40,507 bases of DNA, taken from the NCBI GenBank assembly GCA_900751995.1, contig CAADTP010000075.1, forward strand, positions 1-40,507, in the 5' to 3' direction. The position numbers were made by a program, and so were the translations under genes. A model generated the notes under the pieces. That model was not told where the DNA came from and ran no database searches. It saw only the letters and a list, made by a program, of their open reading frames with translations. The stretch comes from Lachnospiraceae bacterium (GTDB lineage: Bacteria > Bacillota > Clostridia > Lachnospirales > Lachnospiraceae). Each line of letters opens with the position of its first letter. Position 1 is the first letter of the stretch. Positions 25,782-34,892 of the stretch are shown piece after piece.

Positions 25782-28481
25782 GTGCCGAAGACAAAATCAG
25801 TTGAACAAGAAATTTTAACCAGGGGAAAGGAGCGGACTACCAAGGTGGATAATTCCAGAACAGAAGAAAAGATGATGACAGCGGGACCGGAAGCAGATAA
25901 AGCAGAGTCTCCTAAAAAGAAAAAAAATATCATTCGTGTATATCATGCACAGAATGCAAGTGACGGAGGTAAAACAAGACCGAAACGTCAGAATAATAAT
26001 ACAGAGAGAAAACCGGCTGTAAAGCCTCAGGCAGCACAGAAACCTGCAGAAGAAGTTAAGAAAGCACCGGCAGAGGCACCGAAGGCTGCAGCTCCTGCAC
26101 AGAATAATTCTGCAAGACCACAGCGACAGGAACAGTCCGGATACAATAATAACAGAAATCAGAACCGTCAGAACAACCGCGATGGAAGAGATAATAATCG
26201 CGACAACCGCGGCGGTGATAACAGAGGCCGTGATTTCCGCGGTGGAGAGAGAAGATTTTCTGACCGCAATAATACAAACGGAGGACAGGGTCAGGGACGT
26301 GGCGGAAACCGCCCGGCAAGACCACAGGGAGAAGGCCGTCCGGCGCGTCAGGGTGATGGCAATGGTCGTCCGATGAGAGGTCAGGGAGGCCGTCCGCAGC
26401 AGGGTGGTCAGGGAAGACCACAGCAGGGCGGAAACGGAAGACAGGATTCCAACAGAGGCGGATTCGGCGGCAATAACCGCGGCGGACAGAGAAACGGAAG
26501 CGCAAGAAGAGATAACGATGCTGTATTTACTCCGGAACTGACTAAGACATCCAAGGACAGCAAGAGAGAGCGCGACAGAGAGAATAAGAATAAGAAAAAA
26601 GAATTCGATAAGAATTCCGGTGCAGGACATAACAGACCAAATCAGGGAGGAAGAAGAAATCTCTCCAGAATTCCGAAGGCTCTTCAGAAGCCAGCTCCTC
26701 AGCCGAAACAGGAAGAGAAGAAACCAGAAGTAAAAGAGATCACACTTCCGGAGAAGATGACAATTCGTGAACTGGCAGAAGCAATGAAGATGCAGCCATC
26801 TGTAATTGTCAAGAAGCTTTTCATGGAAGGAACCATGGTAACTGTAAACCATGAGATCGATTTTGAAAAAGCACAGGAGATCGCTCTGGGCTATGACATC
26901 ATTGCAGAGCCGGAAGAGAAAGTGGACGTGATCGGAGAACTTCTTAAGGAAGACGAAGAGGACGAAGCAGATATGGTTTCCAGACCGCCTGTAGTCTGTG
27001 TTATGGGTCATGTTGACCACGGTAAGACATCTCTTCTGGATGCAATCCGTGATACCCACGTAACGAGAGGCGAGGCTGGTGGAATCACACAGCATATCGG
27101 TGCTTCTGTTGTAGAGATCAACGGACAGAAGATCACCTTCCTCGATACACCGGGACATGAAGCGTTTACAGCTATGCGTATGCGTGGCGCAAACTCCACA
27201 GATATCGCAGTTCTTGTAGTAGCAGCAGACGACGGTGTCATGCCGCAGACGGTAGAGGCGATCAGCCATGCCAAAGCAGCAGGTGTTGAGATCATTGTTG
27301 CGATCAACAAGATCGATAAACCAAGTGCAAACGTAGAGAGAGTAAAACAGGAGCTTTCCGAGTATGAACTGATTCCGGAAGACTGGGGCGGAAGCACCAT
27401 CTTTGTACCGGTATCTGCCCATACAGGAGAGGGAATCGATAATCTGCTTGAGATGATCCTTCTTTCAGCAGAGGTACTGGAGCTTAAAGCAAACCCGAAC
27501 CGTGCAGCAAGAGGTCTTGTGATCGAAGCACAGCTTGATAAAGGTAAAGGACCGGTTGCGACAATCCTTGTACAGAAGGGAACCCTTCATGTTGGAGATT
27601 TCATTGCAGCAGGTGCATGCAGCGGTAAAGTACGTGCAATGATGGATGACAGAGGAAGAAGAGTAAAAGAGGCAGGACCATCCACTCCGGTTGAGATCCT
27701 TGGTCTCAGTGATGTTCCGAATGCAGGGGAGATCCTGATGGCATTCCCAAGCGACAAGGAAGCCAAGAACTTTGCGGCTGCCTTTGTTACAGAGAATAAG
27801 AAACATCTGCTTGAAGAAACAAAGGGCAAACTTTCTCTGGATAATCTGTTTGATCAGATCCAGGCAAGCGATCTCAAGGAGCTTCCGCTTATCATCAAGG
27901 CAGACGTACAGGGATCTGTAGAGGCAGTGAAACAGAGTCTTACCAAGCTTTCCAATGAAGAAGTTGTTGTACGTGTGATCCACGGCGGTGTCGGTGCAGT
28001 CAATGAATCTGACGTATCCCTTGCTGCAACCTCCAATGCGATCATCATCGGCTTTAACGTTCGTCCGGATCCGATGGCAAAACAGCTTGCAGATCAGGAA
28101 GGTGTGGATCTTCGTCTTTATAAAGTTATTTATCAGGCAATCGAGGATGTAGAGGCAGCAATGAAGGGTATGCTTGATCCGGTATTCGAAGAGAAAGTCA
28201 TCGGTCACGCAGAGGTACGTCAGCTGTTCAAAGCATCCGGTGTCGGTACGATCGCGGGAAGCTATATCCTGGATGGTATTTTCCAGAGAAACTGCAAGGT
28301 TCGTATTACAAGAGAAGGTGAGCAGGTCTTTGAAGGTGAGCTCGCATCTCTGAAACGTTTCAAAGACGATGTCAAAGAAGTCAAGGCAGGATACGAGTGT
28401 GGTCTTGTATTTGACGGCTTCAATGATGTCAAAGAGGAAGATAAAGTAGAGGCTTATATCATGGTAGAGGTACCAAGATAG
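25782..28481 (+). CDS. infB: Translation initiation factor IF-2
   Basis: This 899-residue GTPase delivers initiator tRNA to the 30S subunit. The start is GTG at 25782, behind GGAGGGG; an overlapping ATG at 25780 is out of frame. Residues about 55-290 form a long low-complexity region rich in Asn, Arg, Gly and Gln with many RGG-like steps, probably disordered and RNA-binding. The IF2_N domain (MTIRELAEAMKMQPSVIVK) is near 325-375. The G domain has G1 GHVDHGKTS (409-417), then DTPGHEAF and NKIDKPSANVE. Domains II to IV follow and are complete to the C-terminus. It lies 19 bases after ylxQ. Confidence 0.96.
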   Translation: MPKTKSVEQEILTRGKERTTKVDNSRTEEKMMTAGPEADKAESPKKKKNIIRVYHAQNASDGGKTRPKRQNNNTERKPAVKPQAAQKPAEEVKKAPAEAPKAAAPAQNNSARPQRQEQSGYNNNRNQNRQNNRDGRDNNRDNRGGDNRGRDFRGGERRFSDRNNTNGGQGQGRGGNRPARPQGEGRPARQGDGNGRPMRGQGGRPQQGGQGRPQQGGNGRQDSNRGGFGGNNRGGQRNGSARRDNDAVFTPELTKTSKDSKRERDRENKNKKKEFDKNSGAGHNRPNQGGRRNLSRIPKALQKPAPQPKQEEKKPEVKEITLPEKMTIRELAEAMKMQPSVIVKKLFMEGTMVTVNHEIDFEKAQEIALGYDIIAEPEEKVDVIGELLKEDEEDEADMVSRPPVVCVMGHVDHGKTSLLDAIRDTHVTRGEAGGITQHIGASVVEINGQKITFLDTPGHEAFTAMRMRGANSTDIAVLVVAADDGVMPQTVEAISHAKAAGVEIIVAINKIDKPSANVERVKQELSEYELIPEDWGGSTIFVPVSAHTGEGIDNLLEMILLSAEVLELKANPNRAARGLVIEAQLDKGKGPVATILVQKGTLHVGDFIAAGACSGKVRAMMDDRGRRVKEAGPSTPVEILGLSDVPNAGEILMAFPSDKEAKNFAAAFVTENKKHLLEETKGKLSLDNLFDQIQASDLKELPLIIKADVQGSVEAVKQSLTKLSNEEVVVRVIHGGVGAVNESDVSLAATSNAIIIGFNVRPDPMAKQLADQEGVDLRLYKVIYQAIEDVEAAMKGMLDPVFEEKVIGHAEVRQLFKASGVGTIAGSYILDGIFQRNCKVRITREGEQVFEGELASLKRFKDDVKEVKAGYECGLVFDGFNDVKEEDKVEAYIMVEVPR

Positions 28482-28489
28482 GAGAATAC

Positions 28490-28876
28490 ATGAGAAAAAA
28501 CAGTATTAAGAATACCCGTATCAATGGTGAGGTCCAGAAGGAACTGAGCACGATCATCAGAAATGAGGTCAAAGATCCCCGTATTCATCCAATGACTTCT
28601 GTCATGGCTGTGGAAGTTGCACCTGACCTTAAGACCTGCAAGGCATTTATCAGTGTCCTTGGCAGCAAAGAGGCAAAGGATGCAACGATCCAGGGCCTTA
28701 ACAAGGCAGAGGGATATATCAGAAGACAGCTGGCAAGAAATCTGAATCTGAGAAATACACCGGAGATCCGTTTTATTCTGGATGAGTCCATCGAGTACGG
28801 CGTAAATATGTCAAAACTGATCGACGATGTAACAAAAAAAGATGCTTCCGCAGGAAAGACAGCGGAGGAAGAATAA
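28490..28876 (+). CDS. rbfA: 30S ribosome-binding factor RbfA
   Basis: This 128-residue protein matures the 16S rRNA 5' end region. A KH-type fold is seen with NGEVQKELSTIIRNEVKDPR, VEVAPDLKTCKAFISVLG and LRNTPEIRFILDESIEYG, all family-typical. It starts eight bases after infB with GGAGA upstream, in the conserved infB-rbfA-nrnA order. Confidence 0.95.
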   Translation: MRKNSIKNTRINGEVQKELSTIIRNEVKDPRIHPMTSVMAVEVAPDLKTCKAFISVLGSKEAKDATIQGLNKAEGYIRRQLARNLNLRNTPEIRFILDESIEYGVNMSKLIDDVTKKDASAGKTAEEE

Positions 28877-28938
28877 GACAGACTGGGGCTGAGCCTGCCC
28901 GGATTGTCCTAAACAGTAACGGAATAAGAGGGAGTGTC

Positions 28939-29901
28939 ATGAAGAATATTTCAGAAGTACTGAAAGATGTTAAAACAGTAGGTATCGGCGGACATGTCAG
29001 ACCTGACGGTGACTGCGTTGGTTCCTGTATGGCGTTGTATCTCTATATCAGAAATTATTTTCCGGATGTAGATGTCAGTGTATATCTGGATCATCCGAAA
29101 CCGATCTTTGGTCATATAGACCGTATCGGAGATATTAAGACAGAAGTAGAAGAAGGCAGAGAATTTGATCTGTTTATTACCTGTGATGTCAGTGCGCGTG
29201 ACCGCCTGGCAGTTGCAGGTGATGCTTTTGACCATGCAAAGAAAACAGTCTGCATCGATCATCATATAAGTAATCCGGAATTCGCGGATATCAACTATGT
29301 GAAAGGGGATATCAGCTCGTGTTGTGAAGTACTTTACGGGCTTCTGGATCCGGAGAAGGTAGACCGTCCGATCGCAACTGCGATTTATACCGGAATGATC
29401 CATGATACCGGAGTGTTTCAGTATTCCTCCACTTCTTCTGAGACCATGCGTATTGCAGGGGAATTGATGAAACAGGGGATCCCTTTCAGTAAGGTCATTG
29501 ATGAATCTTTTTATGAAAAAACTTATCTTCAGTTACAGGTTATGGGCCGTGTGCTGGCAGAGAGTATCCTTCTTCAGGACGGAAAATGCATTGTAGGCTA
29601 TCTCCGCAGAAGAGACATGGAGTTTTATGGAGTAGAGGGCAGTGATCTGGATGGTATCGTCAGTCAGCTCCGCCTGACCAGAGGCGTGGAAGTTGCAATC
29701 TTTATCTATGAGACGGAGACGCAGACCTTCAAGGTCTCACTCCGCTCCAACGGTAAGGTTGATGTGAGCAAAGTTGCTGTCTTCTTTGGTGGAGGCGGAC
29801 ATACAAGAGCGGCCGGCTGTGATCTCCAGGGTTCCATGTACGATGTTGTGAATAATCTGACGGCAGAAATCGAGAAACAGTTTGGTGAGAAGGAGGAATA
29901 A
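28939..29901 (+). CDS. nrnA: DHH/DHHA1 phosphoesterase, NrnA-type nanoRNase / pAp phosphatase
   Basis: This 320-residue protein of the DHH superfamily degrades short oligoribonucleotides and, in characterised NrnA enzymes, 3'-phosphoadenosine 5'-phosphate. Motifs run GGHVRPDGDCVGSCMAL (metal site), TCDVSARDRL, CIDHHISN (the DHH motif) and GMIHDTGVF, with the DHHA1 end GGGGHTRAAGC. It lies in the operon between rbfA and truB, which is the usual place in Firmicutes. Its stop overlaps the truB ATG by one base. Confidence 0.92.
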   Translation: MKNISEVLKDVKTVGIGGHVRPDGDCVGSCMALYLYIRNYFPDVDVSVYLDHPKPIFGHIDRIGDIKTEVEEGREFDLFITCDVSARDRLAVAGDAFDHAKKTVCIDHHISNPEFADINYVKGDISSCCEVLYGLLDPEKVDRPIATAIYTGMIHDTGVFQYSSTSSETMRIAGELMKQGIPFSKVIDESFYEKTYLQLQVMGRVLAESILLQDGKCIVGYLRRRDMEFYGVEGSDLDGIVSQLRLTRGVEVAIFIYETETQTFKVSLRSNGKVDVSKVAVFFGGGGHTRAAGCDLQGSMYDVVNNLTAEIEKQFGEKEE

Positions 29902-30785
29902 TGGACGGAGTTCTGATCATTCGAAAAGAGAAGGGATATACCTCTCATGATGTGGTTGCAAAACTTCGGGGAATCCTCCACATGAAGAAAATTGGTCATA
30001 CCGGAACACTAGATCCAGATGCCGAGGGCGTTCTCCCGGTTGTGCTCGGAAGAGCGACGAAACTGGTGGATCTTCTGACTGAGAAGCGTAAAACGTACGA
30101 GGCACTTCTGCATCTGGGGATAGAGACAGATACGCAGGATATGACAGGTGAGATCCTGAGCGAAAAACCAGTAACCGTCTCCGAGGAGGAAGTGACTGCC
30201 GCGATCCGCAGCTTTCTGGGAGAGCAGCAGCAGATTCCGCCGATGTATTCGGCTCTTAAGGTAAATGGTAAGAAGCTGTATGAGCTTGCAAGAGAAGGCA
30301 AGACCGTGGAACGTAAGGCGCGTCCGGTCTGCTTCTATGAAATAGAGATCCTGGAGATGAAACTTCCGCTTGTCCGTTTTTCTGTCACCTGCAGTAAGGG
30401 AACCTACATCCGTACCCTGTGTCATGATATCGGGCAGAAGCTGGGTTGCGGTGCCTGTATGGAAGAACTTACCCGTACAGCTTCCGGTGAGTATCGCTGG
30501 GAAGACAGTATCACCCTTGATCAGGTGCAGAAAGAAATGGAAGAGGGGATCCTTGAACAGAGAATCCTCTCTGTTTCGGAAGTCCTTAAAGCATATCCGC
30601 AGATTCGGTGCAATAAATTCGGAGACCGTCTTCTTCTGAACGGAAATGCACTGCCGGATACCATGACAGAAACACAGAGCAAAAAAGGTTGGGTGCGGAT
30701 GTGCACCAGCGAGGGAGTTTTTCTGGGGATTTATGAGTGGGATAACAAAAAGCACCGTTATCAGCCTCAGAAAATGTTTCTCTGA
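29901..30785 (+). CDS. truB: tRNA pseudouridine(55) synthase
   Basis: This 294-residue enzyme makes pseudouridine 55 in the tRNA T loop. The catalytic aspartate is Asp38 in GHTGTLDPDAEGVLP. KTYEALLHLGIETDTQD, PPMYSALKVNGKKLYELAR and CSKGTYIRTLCHDIG are the family motifs. A PUA-like C-terminal segment closes it. The ATG overlaps the nrnA stop (TAATG). Confidence 0.95.
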   Translation: MDGVLIIRKEKGYTSHDVVAKLRGILHMKKIGHTGTLDPDAEGVLPVVLGRATKLVDLLTEKRKTYEALLHLGIETDTQDMTGEILSEKPVTVSEEEVTAAIRSFLGEQQQIPPMYSALKVNGKKLYELAREGKTVERKARPVCFYEIEILEMKLPLVRFSVTCSKGTYIRTLCHDIGQKLGCGACMEELTRTASGEYRWEDSITLDQVQKEMEEGILEQRILSVSEVLKAYPQIRCNKFGDRLLLNGNALPDTMTETQSKKGWVRMCTSEGVFLGIYEWDNKKHRYQPQKMFL

Positions 30786-30807
30786 ATAAAATCAGGAGTC
30801 AGAATAC

Positions 30808-31713
30808 ATGGAATACATGAAGATTGAAGGTCAGTTTCCAAAGTTTTCCAACTGTGCAGTCACCCTTGGAAAGTTTGACGGAATTCATCGCGGACACAGG
30901 AAACTGATCCAGAAGATCCGGGATCACAAGAAAGAATATGGAACCACATCGGTGGTTGTTGCCTTTGTGTCCGATCGTCAGACAATCCTCACAGGAGAAG
31001 AAAGAAGACTGCTTCTTGAAGATATGGGAGTGGATGTCCTTCTGGAATGTCCGCTGAACGAGCAGATACGGCATATGAAGGCGGATCAGTTTATCCGCCA
31101 GATCCTGGTTGGCGCACTGCAGGCCTCTTTCGTAGTAGTGGGAGAGGATTACCGGTTCGGCTATGAGCGGAAGGGCACACCTGAACTTCTCAAAAAATCC
31201 GGTCTGAAATATGGCTATAGTACAGAGATCGTTCCAAAGGAAATGGACGGAAACCGTAAGATAAGCAGTACATTTATCCGGGAAGAACTCAAAAAAGGCA
31301 ACATGAAAAAGATATCCGAGCTTCTTGGAACCGATTTTTTTGTGGAAGGTACGGTGGAACACGGAAAAGGTCTTGGGCACAAGAAATTTTTCCCGACAAC
31401 CAATCTGATCCCTCCCAAACAGAAGCTCATGCCGCCAAACGGTGTCTATGTGACAGTGTCAAAGTTTGGAGAAACCGAATATCAGGGAATCACCAATGTC
31501 GGATATAAGCCGACAATCGGTGAGGATTTCCTTGGTGTTGAAACCTATCTTTTTGACTGCGACAGGGATTTGTATGGACAGGACTGCGTAGTTTCTTTCC
31601 TCAGATTCCAGAGGCCGGAGCGTAAATTTGCTTCTTTCGAGGCACTCAAGGCACAGATCGCAAGGGACATCGAAGAAGGACACTTATTTTTCGAAAATAA
31701 AGTTCAAAAATAA
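30808..31713 (+). CDS. ribF: Bifunctional riboflavin kinase / FAD synthetase
   Basis: This 301-residue enzyme phosphorylates riboflavin to FMN and adenylates it to FAD. The nucleotidyltransferase domain has GKFDGIHRGH (21-30), ending with STFIREELKKGNM. The C-terminal riboflavin kinase domain begins at GTVEHGKGLGHKKFFPTTNL. Length is normal. The ATG at 30808 lies nine bases after AGGAG; an internal ATG at 30817 is less well placed. No FMN riboswitch is present. Confidence 0.94.
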   Translation: MEYMKIEGQFPKFSNCAVTLGKFDGIHRGHRKLIQKIRDHKKEYGTTSVVVAFVSDRQTILTGEERRLLLEDMGVDVLLECPLNEQIRHMKADQFIRQILVGALQASFVVVGEDYRFGYERKGTPELLKKSGLKYGYSTEIVPKEMDGNRKISSTFIREELKKGNMKKISELLGTDFFVEGTVEHGKGLGHKKFFPTTNLIPPKQKLMPPNGVYVTVSKFGETEYQGITNVGYKPTIGEDFLGVETYLFDCDRDLYGQDCVVSFLRFQRPERKFASFEALKAQIARDIEEGHLFFENKVQK

Positions 31714-31725
31714 ATAATTATCTTG

Positions 31726-31754
31726 TTTACACGTTGGATGTTTTATGCTATACT
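31726..31754 (+). promoter_or_regulatory. Promoter of rpsO
   Basis: TTTACA (31726-31731) and TATACT (31749-31754) are separated by 17 nt, giving an mRNA leader of about 95 nt. Confidence 0.75.
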
Positions 31755-31771
31755 ATTCGAGGTGTAAATCA

Positions 31772-31818
31772 GCCCATATTCAGAGATTGGAATCTCCAAC
31801 CGTTTCTTAATATGCGGC
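31772..31818 (+). promoter_or_regulatory. Structured rpsO leader, candidate S15 autoregulatory element
   Basis: GCCCATATT (31772-31780) pairs with AATATGCGGC (31809-31818) as an outer stem with one bulge. Inside it GAGAT (31783-31787) pairs with ATCTC (31792-31796). TTGG (31787-31790) could instead pair with CCAA (31796-31799), giving an alternative fold. Ribosomal protein S15 represses its own mRNA through unrelated leader structures in several bacterial groups; that this is one is inference. Confidence 0.5.
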
Positions 31819-31856
31819 GTTTCATTCATAATAATATTTTTAAGGAGGAAATCACA

Positions 31857-32123
31857 ATGATTTCAAAAGAAAAAAAACAGGCAATCATGAAAGAATATGC
31901 AAGATGCGAGGGTGACACAGGATCACCGGAGGTACAGGTAGCAGTTCTTACAGCAAGAATTCAGGAGCTGACAGAGCATTTAAAGACACATCACAAAGAT
32001 CATCACTCCAGACGTGGTCTTCTGAAGATGGTTGGTCAGAGACGTGGACTTCTGGCATACCTGAAGAAAACAGACATCGAAAGATACCGTGCACTGATTG
32101 AGAAATTAGGTTTAAGAAAATAA
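31857..32123 (+). CDS. rpsO: 30S ribosomal protein S15
   Basis: This 88-residue protein binds 16S rRNA and shows GDTGSPEVQVAVLTARI and HHSRRGLLKMVGQRRGLLAYL. The ATG at 31857, eight bases after AAGGAGG, gives the normal S15 length; the reading frame extends upstream to 31734 but that part lies in the leader. It has its own promoter and terminator and sits before pnp, as in many bacteria. Confidence 0.96.
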   Translation: MISKEKKQAIMKEYARCEGDTGSPEVQVAVLTARIQELTEHLKTHHKDHHSRRGLLKMVGQRRGLLAYLKKTDIERYRALIEKLGLRK

Positions 32124-32136
32124 TTAGTATACGGAC

Positions 32137-32165
32137 GGGGCGGATAAACCATCCGCCCCATTTTT
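32137..32165 (+). terminator. Intrinsic terminator after rpsO
   Basis: GGGGCGGAT (32137-32145) pairs perfectly with ATCCGCCCC (32151-32159), followed by ATTTTT. Confidence 0.9.
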
Positions 32166-32175
32166 AAATGAAAAA

Positions 32176-32248
32176 ACAGAAGTTATTTCCGAGACTACTG
32201 AAAAGGCTATTGATTTCAGTGGATTTTTCAGTCGTTTCGGACTTCTGT
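32176..32248 (+). promoter_or_regulatory. Long hairpin in the pnp leader
   Basis: ACAGAAGT (32176-32183) pairs perfectly with ACTTCTGT (32241-32248). After a 5-nt bulge, the 16 bases at 32189-32204 pair with 32225-32240 with one mismatch and one G-U. The inner segment ACTGAAA (32197-32203) can pair instead with TTTCAGT at 32214-32220, because that element is repeated. It resembles the RNase III-processed pnp leader stem of enterobacteria in position and size; a homologous role is inference. Confidence 0.7.
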
Positions 32249-32282
32249 AAAATTAAAACGCAAGAAATAAAGGAGAAAAGAT

Positions 32283-34376
32283 ATGTACAAAAGTTATTCT
32301 ATGGAATTAGCCGGAAGAACACTGACTGTAGATATTGGTCGTGTTGCAAAGCAGGCTAACGGCGCAGCTCTGATGCATTATGGTGATACAACTGTGCTTT
32401 CTACTGCAACAGCATCCAAGGAGCCAAGAGAAGGAATCGATTTCTTCCCTCTGAGTGTTGAGTATGAAGAAAAAATGTACGCAGTAGGCAAGATTCCAGG
32501 AGGATTCAATAAAAGAGAAGGTAAGGCAAGCGAGCATGCGATTCTGACATCCCGTGTTATTGACCGTCCGATGCGTCCGCTGTTTCCGAAGGATTACAGA
32601 AATGATGTGACTCTGGTAAACATGGTTATGTCTGTGGATCCTGAGTGTAATCCGGAGATCCCGGCTATGCTTGGTTCCTCTATCGCAACCTGTATTTCTG
32701 ATATCCCGTTTGATGGTCCTTGTGCTACCACACAGGTTGGCCTGATTGACGGAGAGTTCATCATCAACCCGTCTCTGGCTCAGAAGGAGCTTTCTGATCT
32801 TCAGCTGACAGTTGCTTCCACAAGAGAAAAGGTTATCATGATCGAGGCCGGAGCAAACGAAGTACCGGAAGATCTGATGATCGAAGCAATCTACAAGGCA
32901 CATGATGTGAACCAGGAAATTATCCGTTTTATCGACAAGATTGTCGCAGAGTGCGGCAAGGAGAAGCATCTCTACGCTTCCTGTGCAGTACCGGAAGAAC
33001 TGTTTGAGGCAATTCGCAAGATTGTGCCGTCAGAGGAAATGGAAGAGGCAGTCTTCACAGATGATAAACAGACAAGAGAAGAAAATATCCGTGAGATCAC
33101 AGCAAGACTTCAGGATGCGTTTGCTGACAATGAAGAGTGGCTTGCTGTTCTCGGAGAAGCAGTATATCAGTACCAGAAAAAGACTGTTCGTAAGATGATC
33201 TTAAGAGATCACAAACGTCCGGATGGCCGTCAGATCACACAGATCCGTCCGCTGGCAGCAGAAGTGGACATCATCCCGCGTGTTCATGGTTCTGCTATGT
33301 TCACACGTGGACAGACACAGATCTGCACCATGACAACTCTGGCTCCGCTTTCAGAGGCACAGAGAATTGACGGACTTGATGAGTTTGAGACATCCAAGAG
33401 ATATATGCATCATTACAACTTCCCGTCCTACTCTGTAGGTGAGACAAAACCGTCCAGAGGACCGGGACGTCGTGAGATCGGACATGGAGCACTGGCAGAA
33501 CGTGCACTTGTTCCGGTACTCCCGTCAGCAGAAGAGTTCCCATATGCGATCCGTACAGTATCTGAGACATTTGAATCCAACGGTTCTACTTCTCAGGCAA
33601 GTATCTGTGCATCCACCATGTCTCTTATGGCAGCAGGTGTACCGATCCGTAAACCGGTTGCAGGTATCTCCTGTGGTCTTGTTACAGGAGCAACAGATGA
33701 CGATTACATCGTACTGACAGATATCCAGGGACTGGAGGACTTCTTTGGAGATATGGACTTCAAGGTTGCAGGTACACATGATGGTATCACAGCAATCCAG
33801 ATGGACATCAAGATCCACGGCCTGACAAGACAGATCGTAGAAGAAGCAATCCGCAGAACAAAAGAAGCAAGAGAATATATCCTCACAGAGGTTATGGAGA
33901 AATGCATCGCAAAGCCGCGTACTCAGGTAAATAAATATGCACCGAAGATCATTCAGCTTCAGATCGATCCTCAGAAGATCGGAGATGTTGTTGGTCAGAG
34001 AGGCAAGACCATCAATGCCATCATCGAGCGTACAGGTGTTCAGATCGATATCACAGATGAAGGTTCTGTATCTATCTGCGGCGTTGACCAGCACGGAATG
34101 GACGAAGCAAGAAAGATGATCAAAACCATCGCAACTGATTTCGAGGCAGGTCAGATTTTTGAAGGTACAGTTGTAAGCATCAAGGATTTCGGTGCCTTTG
34201 TTGAGTTTGCTCCTGGCAAAGAGGGAATGGTTCATATTTCCAAGATCAGTGATCACAGAATCGACAAAGTAGAAGATGTTCTTACTCTTGGCGACAAGGT
34301 AAAAGTAATCTGCCTTGGCAAAGACAAGATGGGAAGAATGAGTTTCAGTATTAAGGATGTACCGGAAGAAGCATAA
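32283..34376 (+). CDS. pnp: Polyribonucleotide nucleotidyltransferase (PNPase)
   Basis: This 697-residue phosphorolytic 3'-5' exoribonuclease starts with an RNase PH domain (GRTLTVDIGRVAKQANGAAL, GGFNKREGKASEHAIL). An all-alpha linker and the second RNase PH domain follow (RDHKRPDGRQITQIRPL, SNGSTSQASICASTMSL). The KH domain holds GQRGKTINAIIERTGVQIDI, and the S1 domain is GTVVSIKDFGAFVEFAPG. Full length. The ribosome binding site AGGAGA is eight bases before the ATG. A long hairpin in the leader suggests autoregulation. Confidence 0.96.
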   Translation: MYKSYSMELAGRTLTVDIGRVAKQANGAALMHYGDTTVLSTATASKEPREGIDFFPLSVEYEEKMYAVGKIPGGFNKREGKASEHAILTSRVIDRPMRPLFPKDYRNDVTLVNMVMSVDPECNPEIPAMLGSSIATCISDIPFDGPCATTQVGLIDGEFIINPSLAQKELSDLQLTVASTREKVIMIEAGANEVPEDLMIEAIYKAHDVNQEIIRFIDKIVAECGKEKHLYASCAVPEELFEAIRKIVPSEEMEEAVFTDDKQTREENIREITARLQDAFADNEEWLAVLGEAVYQYQKKTVRKMILRDHKRPDGRQITQIRPLAAEVDIIPRVHGSAMFTRGQTQICTMTTLAPLSEAQRIDGLDEFETSKRYMHHYNFPSYSVGETKPSRGPGRREIGHGALAERALVPVLPSAEEFPYAIRTVSETFESNGSTSQASICASTMSLMAAGVPIRKPVAGISCGLVTGATDDDYIVLTDIQGLEDFFGDMDFKVAGTHDGITAIQMDIKIHGLTRQIVEEAIRRTKEAREYILTEVMEKCIAKPRTQVNKYAPKIIQLQIDPQKIGDVVGQRGKTINAIIERTGVQIDITDEGSVSICGVDQHGMDEARKMIKTIATDFEAGQIFEGTVVSIKDFGAFVEFAPGKEGMVHISKISDHRIDKVEDVLTLGDKVKVICLGKDKMGRMSFSIKDVPEEA

Positions 34377-34378
34377 AA

Positions 34379-34870
34379 ATGAGATATCATAATATAACCA
34401 AGGATGATATGCTGAATGGAGACGGACTTCGGGTGGTGCTCTGGGTTGCCGGATGCAATCACTGCTGCCGGGAGTGCCAGAATCCCATTACCTGGGATCC
34501 AAATGGCGGACTTCCGTTTACAGAAGCAGAGGAGAGGGAGATTTTTGCCGAACTGGATAAAGAGTATGTAAGCGGTATCACTTTTTCAGGAGGAGATCCG
34601 CTTCATCCGTCCAATATTTCAGCAGTAACAGCCCTTGCACGTAAAATCAAAGAAAAATATCCGAACAAAACCATCTGGCTTTATACAGGCTCCCTCTGGG
34701 AAGAAATCCAGCATGAAGAAATCCTTCACTATCTGGATGTACTTGTAGACGGAGAGTTCCAGGTAGATAAACTGGATGTCGGATTGAAATGGAAGGGATC
34801 TTCCAATCAGCGTGTGATTGATGTTCCGTCTACTCTTTGTGAACACAGGATCGTTCTTCATGCCGAATAA
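34379..34870 (+). CDS. nrdG: Anaerobic ribonucleotide reductase activating protein (radical SAM)
   Basis: This 163-residue radical SAM enzyme installs the glycyl radical of class III ribonucleotide reductase NrdD. The [4Fe-4S] motif CxxxCxxC is Cys26, Cys30 and Cys33 (AGCNHCCRECQN). GITFSGGDPLHPSN is the SAM-binding GGDP segment. VDGEFQVDKLD and RVIDVPSTL are family-typical. It starts two bases after the pnp stop and so probably shares its transcript. The usual partner nrdD is not next to it in this window. Confidence 0.92.
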   Translation: MRYHNITKDDMLNGDGLRVVLWVAGCNHCCRECQNPITWDPNGGLPFTEAEEREIFAELDKEYVSGITFSGGDPLHPSNISAVTALARKIKEKYPNKTIWLYTGSLWEEIQHEEILHYLDVLVDGEFQVDKLDVGLKWKGSSNQRVIDVPSTLCEHRIVLHAE

Positions 34871-34892
34871 ATGAGAAATCCAGGAGGACAAA

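Noticed and set aside
25815..27422. Minus-strand open frame of 535 codons opposite infB
   Set aside because: Low-complexity Ser/Ile/Leu-rich translation caused by the repetitive infB coding sequence; no start signal or domain.
30786..30807. FMN riboswitch before ribF
   Set aside because: The intergenic gap is only 22 nt within an operon, too short for the aptamer.
31734..31856. In-frame upstream extension of rpsO
   Set aside because: It overlaps the promoter and structured leader; the ATG at 31857 has a strong ribosome binding site and gives the normal 88-residue S15.
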